Below, piece by piece: positions 18,163 to 28,748 of a stretch of 63,218 bases of DNA. The translations under genes and the position numbers were made by a program. The stretch's first letter is position 1. Every line of letters starts with the position of its first letter. The notes beneath the pieces were generated by a model that saw only the letters and a program-made list of their open reading frames with translations, did not search any database and had not been told where the DNA came from. The DNA is taken from positions 1 through 63,218 of the forward strand of contig OMYT01000015.1 of assembly GCA_900315315.1 (NCBI GenBank), given 5' to 3'. The stretch comes from an uncultured Eubacteriales bacterium. Its GTDB lineage: Bacteria; Bacillota; Clostridia; Christensenellales; Aristaeellaceae.

Positions 18163-18891
18163 ATGGTTCGGGAGGTGATCAAACTGAAAAAGCGTTTGCT
18201 TGCGCTGTTGCTCGCGGCAGCGGTTCTCTTCAGTTTTGCGATTGCCTGCGCGGACGAGTGGGACGATGAGGATTTCGGGGATGACGAATTCGAGGAAGAG
18301 GAAGAGTTCGAAGAAGAAGACAGCAAACCCGATTTCATGAATGTTTCCGGATACGATACAGGCGAAAAGTATACCAGCGGAGATTTTATTTATCAGCTGC
18401 CTGATGGCGTGGACGGCGCCGTGGTGATCAGCTATATCGGCACTTCGCCCGAAATGGTGATTCCGGATACCCTTGATGATCATCCGGTCGTCGCGATCGG
18501 GGATCAGGCCTTCAATTTCCTGACGATCGAGACGGCAACGCTGCCTGATACGGTCAAAACCATCGGCAGCATGGCTTTTTACCAATGTGCGAACCTGAAG
18601 CAGGTCCTGATCCGGGATGGCGTGGTGAGCATCGGGACCTGTTGTTTTGGCGGGGATCCTTTGCTGGAAGAGGTTACGATTCCGGAGTCGGTTGAGACAG
18701 TGGATGATTTTGCCTTCCTTGCCTGTGCCAGCCTGAAGGAGGTTTCCTTCGGTTCGGCACTGAAAAAAATCGGCGCCAGCGCTTTTCAGATGTGCGCTAC
18801 GCTGAGTAAGGTTTCCCTGCCGGAAACTGCGGAAATCGGGGAGAATGCGTTCACGGATTGTCCGGCCGATATGGAAATTGTTAAACAATAA
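18163..18891 (+). CDS. Secreted BspA-like leucine-rich-repeat protein
   Basis: About 235-242 residues. A basic start and hydrophobic stretch (KKRLLALLLAAAVLFSF) form a signal peptide, with ACADEW offering an AxA cleavage site; the Cys could instead be a weak lipobox. Then comes a very acidic linker (~25 residues, mostly Asp and Glu). The body has five or six BspA-type (LRR_5) repeats with the pattern aIGxxAFxxCxxLkxVxIPxsV, for example TIGSMAFYQCANLKQV. Such repeats mediate binding at the cell surface. There is no LPXTG motif or transmembrane anchor. The ATG at 18163 has no ribosome site; GGAGG at 18171-18175 is instead placed 8 nt before a CTG codon at 18184 (LKKRLL), which may be the true start. 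Confidence 0.85.
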   Translation: MVREVIKLKKRLLALLLAAAVLFSFAIACADEWDDEDFGDDEFEEEEEFEEEDSKPDFMNVSGYDTGEKYTSGDFIYQLPDGVDGAVVISYIGTSPEMVIPDTLDDHPVVAIGDQAFNFLTIETATLPDTVKTIGSMAFYQCANLKQVLIRDGVVSIGTCCFGGDPLLEEVTIPESVETVDDFAFLACASLKEVSFGSALKKIGASAFQMCATLSKVSLPETAEIGENAFTDCPADMEIVKQ

Positions 18892-18908
18892 AAAATAGCA
18901 ATAATCAA

Positions 18909-18940
18909 CGGGCGGTTCGTTCTGAACCGCCCGTTTATAA
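18909..18940 (+). terminator. Terminator of the leucine-rich-repeat gene
   Basis: A 10-bp perfect stem CGGGCGGTTC with its complement encloses GTTCT and is followed by TTTATAACTT. Confidence 0.8.
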
Positions 18941-18947
18941 CTTTATT

Positions 18948-18986
18948 GACCGAAGGGGTTTAAGGGGGCGATCGGAAAGCCCCCTT
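18948..18986 (-). repeat. Post-stop stem-loop element, copy 1 (after zinc-ribbon gene)
   Basis: Sense strand is minus. Stem AAGGGGGC/GCCCCCTT (8 bp), 9-nt loop TTTCCGATC, then tail AAACCCCTTCGGTC. The stem overlaps the TAA stop codon of the zinc-ribbon gene. It is one of five copies in the window sharing loop and tail while the stem sequence changes with its pairing kept. No T-run follows, so it is not a standard terminator. Confidence 0.8.
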
Positions 18987-19686
18987 ATTGTATGATCATT
19001 CTTCCGCAGGTTTCACACTCAATAAGCGCGCCGTTTTTGATCTTTGAAAGCGTTGCGGAGGGAAGAGAAGTGTTGCAGCCGGAACACTGACCGTAGGTCA
19101 GCCGGGCTACCGGCGGAGAAATATGCTTCTTGATCACCTCATACTCCTCCAGCAATTTGGGATCCACCTGATCCATCATCTCTTTGGCTTTCGCTCGCTG
19201 CGCGTCCAGTTCGACCTTTTTGCTCTTTGATTCTTCTTCATACTCGGTCTTCAGCTGGTCAAAAGCTTTTTTGGCGTTGGCCGCTTCCAGCCGTACGCTG
19301 CGCTGCAGCTTGTCGTTCGCTTCGGTTTCTTTTGAGATCCGGCTGATCTCTGCTTCATACTGGCGGATGGTATCGCGGCACTTGCTGACCTCGGACAGCA
19401 GGGCTTTTACATCTTCCGGGGTATCAAGGGCTTCGGTTTCATACCGGTTCTGCAGGATCTGAAGCTGTTCCCGGGAACGTTCAACCGCTTGGGCGATGAT
19501 GTCTTTCCGGTCTACCATGGCGGAAACATCTTCTTCAATCTGCTTATACTTCTTCTGCCGGTCAAGGATAAAATCACGGGCTTTTTCAAGCTTCTGGCGG
19601 GTGGGTGAACGCTTGATTGAGTTTGCGATGGCATCCGCTTTCATGTCTTCGGTCTGATAAGCCCACAGCGCTTCATACTTCTCCAT
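18985..19686 (-). CDS. Coiled-coil C4 zinc-ribbon protein (COG1579 / DUF164 type)
   Basis: 233 residues: a long helical hairpin rich in Glu, Lys and Gln (residues ~15-185) followed by a C-terminal treble-clef ribbon with CSGC and CETCGR as the two zinc pairs. This is the architecture of COG1579 proteins, often found downstream of nif3-like genes in Clostridia, as here. Members have been linked to nucleic-acid or ribosome-associated roles, but nothing in this sequence settles the function. AAGGAGG lies 8 nt before the ATG. It is the last gene of the dgt-dnaG-rpoD block, and its stop codon is overlapped by the post-stop element. Confidence 0.85.
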   Translation of the reverse strand: MEKYEALWAYQTEDMKADAIANSIKRSPTRQKLEKARDFILDRQKKYKQIEEDVSAMVDRKDIIAQAVERSREQLQILQNRYETEALDTPEDVKALLSEVSKCRDTIRQYEAEISRISKETEANDKLQRSVRLEAANAKKAFDQLKTEYEEESKSKKVELDAQRAKAKEMMDQVDPKLLEEYEVIKKHISPPVARLTYGQCSGCNTSLPSATLSKIKNGALIECETCGRMIIQ

Positions 19687-19734
19687 ACAAGGAGCCTCCT
19701 TCTGGCAGGATTGATGATCAACCGCCTGCCGCGG

Positions 19735-20499
19735 TCAGTAAGGGAAGGTATAGGCCGGAACCTCCGACACATAAACCCTCACATTACATTCTAACGCAGG
19801 AAGCGCCTTTTGTAAAGCAACTGCCAGGACCTCCATGGCCGGCTCTTCGGTGGCAAAATGTCCGCATTCGAAGGCGACAAGGCCGCTGTCGGCCATTGCC
19901 AGGGCGAGATGATGCTTGATCTCTCCGGAAAGGAAAGCGTCGCAGCCGGCTTCCGCGGCGGTTGTCCATTCATCGCTTCCGCCGCCGCTGCACAGGCCGA
20001 TTTTCCGGATTTTCGCGTCTTCCGGACCCATGAGGCGGACTGTCGTCCCGAGTCTGCGGCTGAGTTCTTCCGCACAGGCGGAGGCCGTCATGGCTTCCGG
20101 CAGCAGACCGCAGCGAAAAAAACCTTCACCTGACACATCTGTGAGCCCGCAGAGTTCAGCCAGCGTGTCGTTGACGCCGCAGGGCGCCTGATCCAGATTG
20201 GTGTGGGCGGCAATGAGGCTGATATTCTCCCTCACAAGGTGGCGGATCAGACGGCCTTCATAGTCTTCATCGGTAAGCTGCCGGCGGGGGGAGAACATCA
20301 ACGGGTGATGGGTGATGATCAACTGTGCGCCGAGGGAAACGGCTTCATTGATGACTGCTTCCGTGACGTCCAGAGCCAGCAGGACGCAGGATACTTCAGC
20401 GGCGGGGGAGCCGACCAGCAGACCGGAATTGTCAAATTCAGCCTGGGTTTCAAAAGGGGCAATTTCGTTGATAAGAAGGTAAAAATCGCGAACTGTCAT
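19735..20499 (-). CDS. Nif3-like dinuclear metal-centre protein (YqfO/DUF34)
   Basis: 254-residue Nif3/DUF34 protein, a family that forms toroidal hexamers with a two-metal site. Expected metal ligands are visible: LIITHHPLMF, AAHTNLDQAPCGVNDTLAE and the C-terminal FECGHFATEEPAM. It lacks the ~100-residue insert of Bacillus YqfO, so it is the short bacterial form. The biochemical role is debated; a GTP cyclohydrolase-like or metal-insertion role has been proposed for the family. Its position directly after trmK mirrors Bacillus yqfN-yqfO. GGAGG is placed 8 nt before the ATG. Confidence 0.9.
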   Translation of the reverse strand: MTVRDFYLLINEIAPFETQAEFDNSGLLVGSPAAEVSCVLLALDVTEAVINEAVSLGAQLIITHHPLMFSPRRQLTDEDYEGRLIRHLVRENISLIAAHTNLDQAPCGVNDTLAELCGLTDVSGEGFFRCGLLPEAMTASACAEELSRRLGTTVRLMGPEDAKIRKIGLCSGGGSDEWTTAAEAGCDAFLSGEIKHHLALAMADSGLVAFECGHFATEEPAMEVLAVALQKALPALECNVRVYVSEVPAYTFPY

Positions 20500-20562
20500 T
20501 TGAGATTCCTCCGCTTTGGTGTTTGTAATTGGATTTTGCCTCCGGGCCCGGGACGGTAAGCA

Positions 20563-21246
20563 CTAAGGGATTCTGCTTTCATAGAAGGCGATGTCTTCGC
20601 GTACCTGGTTGATCAGGGACTCATCCTGTTTTTCGGCGGTCAGGAGCCCCTGCAGTTTATCGTCCAGAACATCGCGGCGGCGGATGAGGTACGGGATCAG
20701 CTGATCCGACGCGGAATCGAACAGCGGACCGCCCAGCCGGATTTCCCGGGGAGACAGATCCGCCGCGCCGGGTCTGGCGCGAAGCACCAGATAGAATCGT
20801 CCGGCGCAATAGCAGGGTTCCTCCCGGTCAAGGTGGTAACCGATCCGGCAGACCGCTTCCCGGATCAGGGGAAGGTCCGTATGGGCTGAGAGCAGGAGCG
20901 AGGCACCCTTCAGCCGGTCCTGCCCGGAAAGCAGGATATCCCGGATGGTCCGCCCGCCCATACCGGTCACGGAGATCATTTCGCATTGTTCCCGAAGCGG
21001 CTGAAGGCCGTTCCCGCAGCGGAAGGTGACCCGGTCTGTCAGCCGGCAGGCAATGATCCCGTTCCTGGCGTTGTTCAGGGCGCTCTCGCTCAGGTCCGTC
21101 AGAATCATATGCTGACAGCGGCCGCGCTGCAGGAGCGCGGCCGGTAGATGGGCGTGATCTGTTCCGATGTCCGCCGCCAGCTCGCATGGATCATAGAGAT
21201 CAAAGGCAAGGGACAGGCGGGCATCCAGATTGACAGGGGTGGGCAT
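20563..21246 (-). CDS. trmK: tRNA (adenine-22-N1)-methyltransferase
   Basis: SAM-dependent enzyme that forms m1A22 in the tRNA D-arm. The Rossmann SAM loop ELAADIGTDHAHLPAALL, then ILTDLSESALNNARNGI and VTGMGGRTIRDIL, are characteristic TrmK (YqfN, COG2384) motifs. A C-terminal helical coiled-coil tail follows. The start is taken as the ATG at 21246 (MPTPVNLDARL), because the open frame upstream of it overlaps rpoD. Only 4 nt separate it from the rpoD stop, so it is co-transcribed and likely translationally coupled. About 227 residues. Confidence 0.92.
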   Translation of the reverse strand: MPTPVNLDARLSLAFDLYDPCELAADIGTDHAHLPAALLQRGRCQHMILTDLSESALNNARNGIIACRLTDRVTFRCGNGLQPLREQCEMISVTGMGGRTIRDILLSGQDRLKGASLLLSAHTDLPLIREAVCRIGYHLDREEPCYCAGRFYLVLRARPGAADLSPREIRLGGPLFDSASDQLIPYLIRRRDVLDDKLQGLLTAEKQDESLINQVREDIAFYESRIP

Positions 21247-21250
21247 AAGC

Positions 21251-22777
<1,527 letters not shown>

Positions 22778-22853
22778 TGGAATCCTCTCCTTCTGATTCA
22801 CGTTGGTCGGTCAGGTTCCGTAAGGGTCACGGCAGCATCACTGCCGGAAAGCA

Positions 22854-24617
22854 TCACTTCAGTTTCTTCAGCTTGTCGGAGATTTCCTGCGCTTCTTTCA
22901 GCAGTGCGGGCACTGTATCGGGTGGCGCGGTGTCAAGCATCCCGCTGATCTCTTCAAAACGCTTCTCAAGCTTTGTTCTCCGGATCCGGTTCAGACAATC
23001 GTTGGCCATGGTGATCATCTGATCCGTGTCGCCGGCGGCAGGGGAGAGCAGGATACGGGTGTATCGGGAACGGGTAGCTTCATCCGGCGCGAGATCCGGC
23101 AGCGAAGCGGGAGAGGCGCCGGCCAGAAGTTCCCTGTATAATGATTTCAACTCGTCATCCTCAAAATCCTTTTCGTCGATCATTTCTTTCGGAATCTGAC
23201 CGGAAGCAAAGAGGCTGAGCAGGAGCTCCTGGGCTTTCAGATCTTCGGAGGTGCCCGTTTCGGCGGCTGCGGAACGGATCCGTGAAGGCTGCCGGGCAGG
23301 CGTTTTTCCGGTGGACTGCCGGGCGGCGGTCAGGTTCATCTGCTCCAGCAGCGTTTCACGTGTAAATCCGGTCGCGAGGGAAAGATCCTTCAGGTGGATT
23401 TCCCGTTCAACCGGGTCCACGGCGGCGATAATGCCGGAGGCAGCGCGGGCGTAGGCCAGTTTTCCGTCCTGAGTGGAAAGGTCGTACTGTTCTTTCAGGC
23501 GCCGGAGTCGGTACGTTGCCGGCGAGATGGCAGGAAGTTTCCGGAAGCCTTCGATTCCGTCCCGGCGGATAAATTCATCCGGGTCCAGGCCATCCGGGAA
23601 ATCAAGCACCCGGGCGGGAACGCCTTCCTGTTCCAGAATATCCAGCCCCCGGAGGATTGCATGCTGTCCTGCGGAGTCGCCGTCATATCCCAGATAAACC
23701 TGTGGAGCGAACCGGTGCAGCAGGCGGGCCTGCTCATTGGTCAGCGCTGTGCCGAGCGTGGCGCAGACGCCCTCCACTCCGAACTGGGTCAGGCTGACCA
23801 CATCCATGTAGCCCTCCACCAGGATTACCCGTTCCAGATGACGCTGCTGGCGCAGCAGGTTTGCCGCGTAAACGCCCTGGCGCTTGTTGAACACGGGCGT
23901 GTCGGAGGTGTTCAGGTATTTCGGTTCCCGCTTTTCCAGTGTGCGTCCGCCGAACGCGATGACGTTTCCGTGCGTATTGATGATCGGGAACATAGCCCGG
24001 TTCCGGAACATGTCGAAATATCGTTCTTTGCCGTCATCGTTCTTTTTCCGGACTGTCAGACCGGCCAGCACAAGCTCATCCAGTTTCCAGCCTTTTTCCA
24101 TTAGCCGGTCGCTCATCGCTGACCAGGAATCGGGCGAGGCCCCCAACCCGAACTTCCGGATGACGCTGTCGCTCAGCCCGCGCCTTCGCAGGTAGGCGAG
24201 GGAGGCTTCGCCGGCGGGAGTGAAAAGCGTTTCGTGGTAGAATCTCGCGGCCTCCCGGTTGGCGTTCAGCAGGCGCTCCCGCTGGGTGCGTCGCCGTTCA
24301 TAGTCTTCGTCTTTTTCCATTTCGGGAATGGTCATATGGGCGCGGTCGGCAAGCTGCTCCACGGCTTCCGGAAACGAAAGCCGCTCTATGTCCATCATAA
24401 AGTGGATTACGTCTCCGCCGGCCTTGCATCCGAAACAGTAATACAGCTGATGCTCCCCGTCCACGGAAAAGGAAGCGGTCTTCTCTCCGTGAAAGGGACA
24501 CAGCCCCCAGTAGTTCCGGCCTTTTTTGTTCAGAGCCACATAGCCGGAAACGATCTGAACGATGTCAGACCGGCTTCGGAGCTCATCCAGCCATGCAGCG
24601 GGGTAACGGGAAGCCAT
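22854..24617 (-). CDS. dnaG: DNA primase
   Basis: Makes RNA primers for replication. The N-terminal CHC2 zinc domain is complete (GLCPFHGEKTASF and YYCFGCKAGGDVI, giving Cys, His, Cys, Cys). The catalytic core follows, with EREPKYLN and the Toprim motifs VILVEGYMDVVSL and VYLGYDGDSAGQHA. A divergent C-terminal helicase-binding region ends the protein. About 587 residues is typical. The frame is open to GTG 24629, but GAGGTG is 9 nt before ATG 24617 (MASRYPAAWLDEL), which is preferred. It lies between dgt and rpoD on the same strand. Confidence 0.95.
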   Translation of the reverse strand: MASRYPAAWLDELRSRSDIVQIVSGYVALNKKGRNYWGLCPFHGEKTASFSVDGEHQLYYCFGCKAGGDVIHFMMDIERLSFPEAVEQLADRAHMTIPEMEKDEDYERRRTQRERLLNANREAARFYHETLFTPAGEASLAYLRRRGLSDSVIRKFGLGASPDSWSAMSDRLMEKGWKLDELVLAGLTVRKKNDDGKERYFDMFRNRAMFPIINTHGNVIAFGGRTLEKREPKYLNTSDTPVFNKRQGVYAANLLRQQRHLERVILVEGYMDVVSLTQFGVEGVCATLGTALTNEQARLLHRFAPQVYLGYDGDSAGQHAILRGLDILEQEGVPARVLDFPDGLDPDEFIRRDGIEGFRKLPAISPATYRLRRLKEQYDLSTQDGKLAYARAASGIIAAVDPVEREIHLKDLSLATGFTRETLLEQMNLTAARQSTGKTPARQPSRIRSAAAETGTSEDLKAQELLLSLFASGQIPKEMIDEKDFEDDELKSLYRELLAGASPASLPDLAPDEATRSRYTRILLSPAAGDTDQMITMANDCLNRIRRTKLEKRFEEISGMLDTAPPDTVPALLKEAQEISDKLKKLK

Positions 24618-24686
24618 CTGTTCAATCACCTCAGCGGATGCAAATCAAAGAAGGGAATCCATCGGTCTCGTCCGGGATCACAGTCA

Positions 24687-25691
24687 TCAGAATGCCGGGA
24701 AAGCGGAAGGGACGAAAAGATCCCGGAATTTTCTGGTGGCATAGCGGTCCGTCATACAGGAAAGGAAATCGCAGACGCTGCGTTCCGTCCCGTCGCGGTA
24801 TCCGATCATCACAAATTCCTCGGGCATTTCGCCGGGGTGCTTGCAGTAGTATTCAAACAGGTGGCGCAGCACATAGTCGCAGCGGGCTTCTTCCGGGTCA
24901 CGCCATCCGTCCCGGTAGACCCGGTCAAACATGAATTCCCGCAGGCCGTTCATGGCGTTCTCTGTTTCCTCTGACATTTCCAGATGCGGTTTTCCCTCGC
25001 TGTTGGAAACGATATCCAGGATCATGGTGTTGATCCGTTCCCCGTGGGTCTGCCCCAGGATGCGCAGGCAGTCCGTTGGAAGCTCAAAGGGCTTAAGGAT
25101 CCCGGCACGCAGTGCGTCGTCCAGGTCGTGGTTCAGATACGCGATCCGGTCCGCCCGGCGGACGCACTCCGCTTCCGCTGTTTCGGGCTGCACTTTTCCG
25201 GAGTGGGAAAGAATGCCCTGGCGGACTTCCTTGGTCAGGTTCAGCCCTGTTCCCCGGTTTTCAAGCACTTCCACCACCCGCAGGCTCTGCTCATTGTGCC
25301 GGAAGCCTTCAGGCAGAAGTTCATTCAATGTTCGCTCCCCGATATGGCCGTAGGGAGTATGCCCCAGGTCGTGCCCCAGGGCGATGGCTTCGGTCAGGTC
25401 TTCATTCAGGCGGAGGGAACGGGCCAGCGTCCGTGCAACCTGGGCCACCTCAAGCGTGTGGGTCAGGCGGGTCCGGTAATGATCCCCTTCCGGAGAAAGA
25501 AAAACCTGGGTCTTGAATTTCAGCCGGCGGAAGGATTTGCAGTGGATGATCCGGTCCCGGTCCCGCTGGAACTCCGTCCGCAGGTCGTCCGGGGTAACAG
25601 GCGCATCGCGTCCGGCGGATTCTGCAGCGTGAGCCGCCCAGGGTGCGAGGATCTGGTATTCCTGTTGCTCGAGCCGTTCTCTGATGGTCAC
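24687..25691 (-). CDS. dgt: dNTP triphosphohydrolase, Dgt-like HD-domain protein
   Basis: HD-superfamily enzyme expected to hydrolyse dNTPs to nucleoside and triphosphate. Metal ligands can be placed: His in YRTRLTHTLEVAQVA, HD in AIALGHDLGHTPYGHIGE, and a later Asp in RRADRIAYLNHDLDDA. FQRDRDRIIHCKSFRRLKFK is the usual N-terminal signature. At ~334 residues it matches the short clostridial Dgt-like proteins that commonly precede dnaG. The start is taken as GTG 25691, with GAGGAGGGG closely upstream, rather than the more distant in-frame codon. It is the first gene of the replication/transcription block. Confidence 0.92.
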   Translation of the reverse strand: MTIRERLEQQEYQILAPWAAHAAESAGRDAPVTPDDLRTEFQRDRDRIIHCKSFRRLKFKTQVFLSPEGDHYRTRLTHTLEVAQVARTLARSLRLNEDLTEAIALGHDLGHTPYGHIGERTLNELLPEGFRHNEQSLRVVEVLENRGTGLNLTKEVRQGILSHSGKVQPETAEAECVRRADRIAYLNHDLDDALRAGILKPFELPTDCLRILGQTHGERINTMILDIVSNSEGKPHLEMSEETENAMNGLREFMFDRVYRDGWRDPEEARCDYVLRHLFEYYCKHPGEMPEEFVMIGYRDGTERSVCDFLSCMTDRYATRKFRDLFVPSAFPAF

Positions 25692-25779
25692 TGCAACCCC
25701 TCCTCTCAGATCTGCCGCCGGAAAAAGCAATATTAATATTCAACACAAAGCGTTAAAATCCTTCCGCAGGCCTAAAACC

Positions 25780-25807
25780 TTGACAAGTGAAGGGAAACAG
25801 ATACAAT
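25780..25807 (+). promoter_or_regulatory. Promoter of the M16 peptidase gene
   Basis: A perfect TTGACA (25780-25785) is followed after 16 nt by TACAAT (25802-25807), about 40 nt before the start codon. The 158-nt gap it lies in also has to hold the leftward promoter of the dgt-dnaG-rpoD block, for which I see only weak AT-rich candidates near 25727-25745. Confidence 0.7.
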
Positions 25808-25849
25808 GAGAAAGTCTGAAAAAAGGGATTTCAACAGGGAGATATACAG

Positions 25850-28720
25850 ATGACTTTTGATCAAAATCAGCAGGTTTTCGGCTTTATCGTCAGGGAAATC
25901 CGGGCAAGCAGCGAGCTGCGGGGGAGAACAGTGCTCATGGAGCATCTGAAAACCGGTGCACGCCTGTTCTGGGTGGATAACGGGGCGGAAAATATGGTGT
26001 TTTCCGTTACGTTCCGGACCCTGCCGCAGGATGATACGGGCGTTTTCCATATTCTGGAACACAGTGTGCTTTGCGGGAGCGAAAAGTATCCGGTTCGGGA
26101 ACCTTTTGTGGAATTGCTGAAGAGCAGTATGAATACTTTCCTGAACGCGATGACTTTTCAGGATATGACGATGTTTCCCGTTTCCAGCCGGAACCCGCGG
26201 GACTTGCTGAATCTGACCGGTGTATATCTGGATGCGGTGTTCGCCCCTACGGTGATGGAGGACCGGAAACGTTTCTGCCAGGAGGGCTGGCATATAGACC
26301 GGGATGAGGAAGGAAACCCGGTTTACAAGGGTGTTGTTTATAATGAAATGAAAGGCGCCATGAGCGATACGGATACCCTGATCGACCGGCAGATCATGCG
26401 CCAGCTCTTTCCGGACACTTGCTACGGTTTCAACAGCGGCGGCGATCCGGAGGCGATTACGGACCTGACCTATGAACAGTTTCAGGAACAGTACCGCCGG
26501 CATTATCACCCTTCGAACGCGTACTTTTTCCTGGATGGAAAGGTACCGATGGAAGAGATGCTTCCGCTGATTGCCTCCTATCTGGATGCCTTTGACCGGC
26601 GGGAGGAACTGCCTGCATGCGGCCTGCAGCAGCCCGTCGCTTCCGAACAGACCATTCAGTATGAACTCGGGCAGGAGGAAACGCCGGAAAACCGGGGGTA
26701 TCTGACCCTGGCCCGCATCACGGGAACCTGGAAGGACCGGGCGGAGAACACGGCTTGCGGGATCATCTGCGATGTGCTGACGGGCAGCAATGAGGCGCCG
26801 CTGAAACGGGCGGCGCTGGAACGCGAACTGGCGCAGGATCTGACGATTTCCGTGGACGACACGGTTCTGCAGAGCTGGATCACCATCCATGCGGAGAATG
26901 TGACCGAGGGGCGTGAGCAGGAGATTCTGACCCTGCTGGATGAAGCAGGGGAGAAGATCCGGCGTGAGGGACTCGACCGCTGCGCGGTGGAGGCTTCCAT
27001 GAACCGGGCGGTTTATGCCCTTCGGGAGGAAGAGGAGCCTCAGGGCATCGGGCGCTGCATCCGTTGTCTGGGTTCCTGGATCTACGGCGGCGATCCGACC
27101 GACGCGCTGGAGTCCGGCAAACTGGTCCGGGAACTGAAGCATCTGCTTGAAGCCGGACGCTTTGATGAGTTGGCGGCGGATATGCTCCTGAATCGGGAGA
27201 ACGCGGCGGTCCTGCATACGCTGCCGTCCCTGACCCTCGGAGAAGAAAAACGCAGGGCGGAAGAAGAAAGGCTACGCGGAATCATCGCAGCCTGGACGGA
27301 GGAAGAACGGCAGGAGAACACGCGGCTGATCGAAGACATTGAATCCTGGCAGGAATCGCCGGACAGCCCGGAGGCGCTGAAAACCCTGCCGCGGCTGACC
27401 AAGGAAGATGCGGACGTGGCGCCGGAATGGCCGGAAACGGAACTGCGGGAGTTCGAAGGCGTTCCGGTCATGGTTCATGAGCTGAACTGCAACGGGGTTG
27501 TCCATCTGCGGGCTTATTTCCGCCTGACGGATTACGCGCTGGAAGATATTACCAAAGTGAGCCAGCTGGCGGGGATGCTCGGGCGTATGCCTACGGCGAA
27601 GCATGATGCGCTGACGCTCCAGCAGGAGATCAAACGCTGGACCGGATCGATGGGTTTCTCGATCATCACCCGCACGGAAATCGGGCAGAACAAGGTTTGC
27701 GCGCCGTATCTGACGGCCTTCGTCAGCGCGCTGGAAGAGAGCCGGGAGCAGGCATGGAACCTGCTGGCGGAAATCCTGACCTCGACTCGCTTTGAAGATC
27801 ACGGCAAGATGATTGAGATGTTCCGGCAGAACGAGCTGGGAGCGCGTCAGCGCATCCTCGGCGCGGGCCATCTGATCGGCGTGAAGCATGTCCTCAGCCA
27901 TTACAGTGCTGACGGCGCGGTGAAGAACGCGCTGGACGGCGATGCTGCCGCCCGGTATATCCATGCCCTTGCGAAGACACCGGAGCAGGAACTGCCGGGT
28001 CTCATGGCCGTGGCGGACCGGTTGATGAAAGAGACCTTCTGCCGCCGGAGAATGACGGTGAGCGTTACAGCCACAGCTGCCATGGTGCCGGAGTCGCTGA
28101 TCGCGGCTTTCCCGGAGGGCAGCGCGGTGCCGGAGACCGCGGCCTACCGGAACGACGCGCCCATGAAAGCGGGCTTCAGGATTCCGGCGCAGATCGGTTT
28201 TGCGGTTCGCGGCTGGCGGATCGGTAAACCTTTCGAGGGCAGCATGTGGCTCGCGACGTCGATCCTGAGTCTCGGATACCTGTGGAATGTGGTGCGGGTT
28301 CAGGGCGGCGCTTACGGAGCAGGAATCCAGATAGACCGGGCCGGAAATCTCTTCTCCTATTCCTATCGCGATCCGACGCCGGCCAAAACCCTGAATGCGG
28401 ACAGCGGGGAAGCCGGTTTCCTTCTCGACTTTGTGAAGCGGGGAGAGAATCTGGATTCATATATTATCTCTGCTCTGAATGAACTGAATCCGCTCCTGAG
28501 TCCCCGGGACAAAGGTTCTCTGGCGGACGGAAGGTTCATGGTCGGCTATACACGTGAGGAAGCGGAACGGATCCGGAAGCAGATTCTTCATGCGACCCCG
28601 GAGGATCTGGTCCGCTGCGCCGAATGGCTGGAGTCCTTTGCGCGGGAAGGGGCCGTCTGCGTGGTCGCGCATCAGGACGCACTGAAGGCCTGCGAAGACC
28701 TGGAAATTAGCGACCTTTAA
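25850..28720 (+). CDS. Insulinase-family zinc metallopeptidase (M16C, PreP-like)
   Basis: 956-residue single-chain M16 peptidase, a clamshell protease that degrades short unstructured peptides in the cytosol. The inverted zinc motif HILEH is at residues 67-71, with the distal zinc Glu at ~166 in GVVYNEMKGAMSD. VREPFVELLKSSMNTFLNAM matches the presequence-protease (M16C) subgroup. The C-terminal half holds the second, inactive pair of domains, including AYGAGIQIDRAG near the end. There is no signal peptide. GGGAG precedes ATG 25850. A small orphan gene follows on the same strand after 28 nt. Confidence 0.93.
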   Translation: MTFDQNQQVFGFIVREIRASSELRGRTVLMEHLKTGARLFWVDNGAENMVFSVTFRTLPQDDTGVFHILEHSVLCGSEKYPVREPFVELLKSSMNTFLNAMTFQDMTMFPVSSRNPRDLLNLTGVYLDAVFAPTVMEDRKRFCQEGWHIDRDEEGNPVYKGVVYNEMKGAMSDTDTLIDRQIMRQLFPDTCYGFNSGGDPEAITDLTYEQFQEQYRRHYHPSNAYFFLDGKVPMEEMLPLIASYLDAFDRREELPACGLQQPVASEQTIQYELGQEETPENRGYLTLARITGTWKDRAENTACGIICDVLTGSNEAPLKRAALERELAQDLTISVDDTVLQSWITIHAENVTEGREQEILTLLDEAGEKIRREGLDRCAVEASMNRAVYALREEEEPQGIGRCIRCLGSWIYGGDPTDALESGKLVRELKHLLEAGRFDELAADMLLNRENAAVLHTLPSLTLGEEKRRAEEERLRGIIAAWTEEERQENTRLIEDIESWQESPDSPEALKTLPRLTKEDADVAPEWPETELREFEGVPVMVHELNCNGVVHLRAYFRLTDYALEDITKVSQLAGMLGRMPTAKHDALTLQQEIKRWTGSMGFSIITRTEIGQNKVCAPYLTAFVSALEESREQAWNLLAEILTSTRFEDHGKMIEMFRQNELGARQRILGAGHLIGVKHVLSHYSADGAVKNALDGDAAARYIHALAKTPEQELPGLMAVADRLMKETFCRRRMTVSVTATAAMVPESLIAAFPEGSAVPETAAYRNDAPMKAGFRIPAQIGFAVRGWRIGKPFEGSMWLATSILSLGYLWNVVRVQGGAYGAGIQIDRAGNLFSYSYRDPTPAKTLNADSGEAGFLLDFVKRGENLDSYIISALNELNPLLSPRDKGSLADGRFMVGYTREEAERIRKQILHATPEDLVRCAEWLESFAREGAVCVVAHQDALKACEDLEISDL

Positions 28721-28748
28721 AGGGCGATGGATCAGGAGGCAGATATCC

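Noticed and set aside
25772-27217. 481-residue open frame antisense to the M16 peptidase
   Set aside because: Shadow of the peptidase gene: no ribosome site, low-complexity His/Arg/Gln composition, and it overlaps the M16 promoter.
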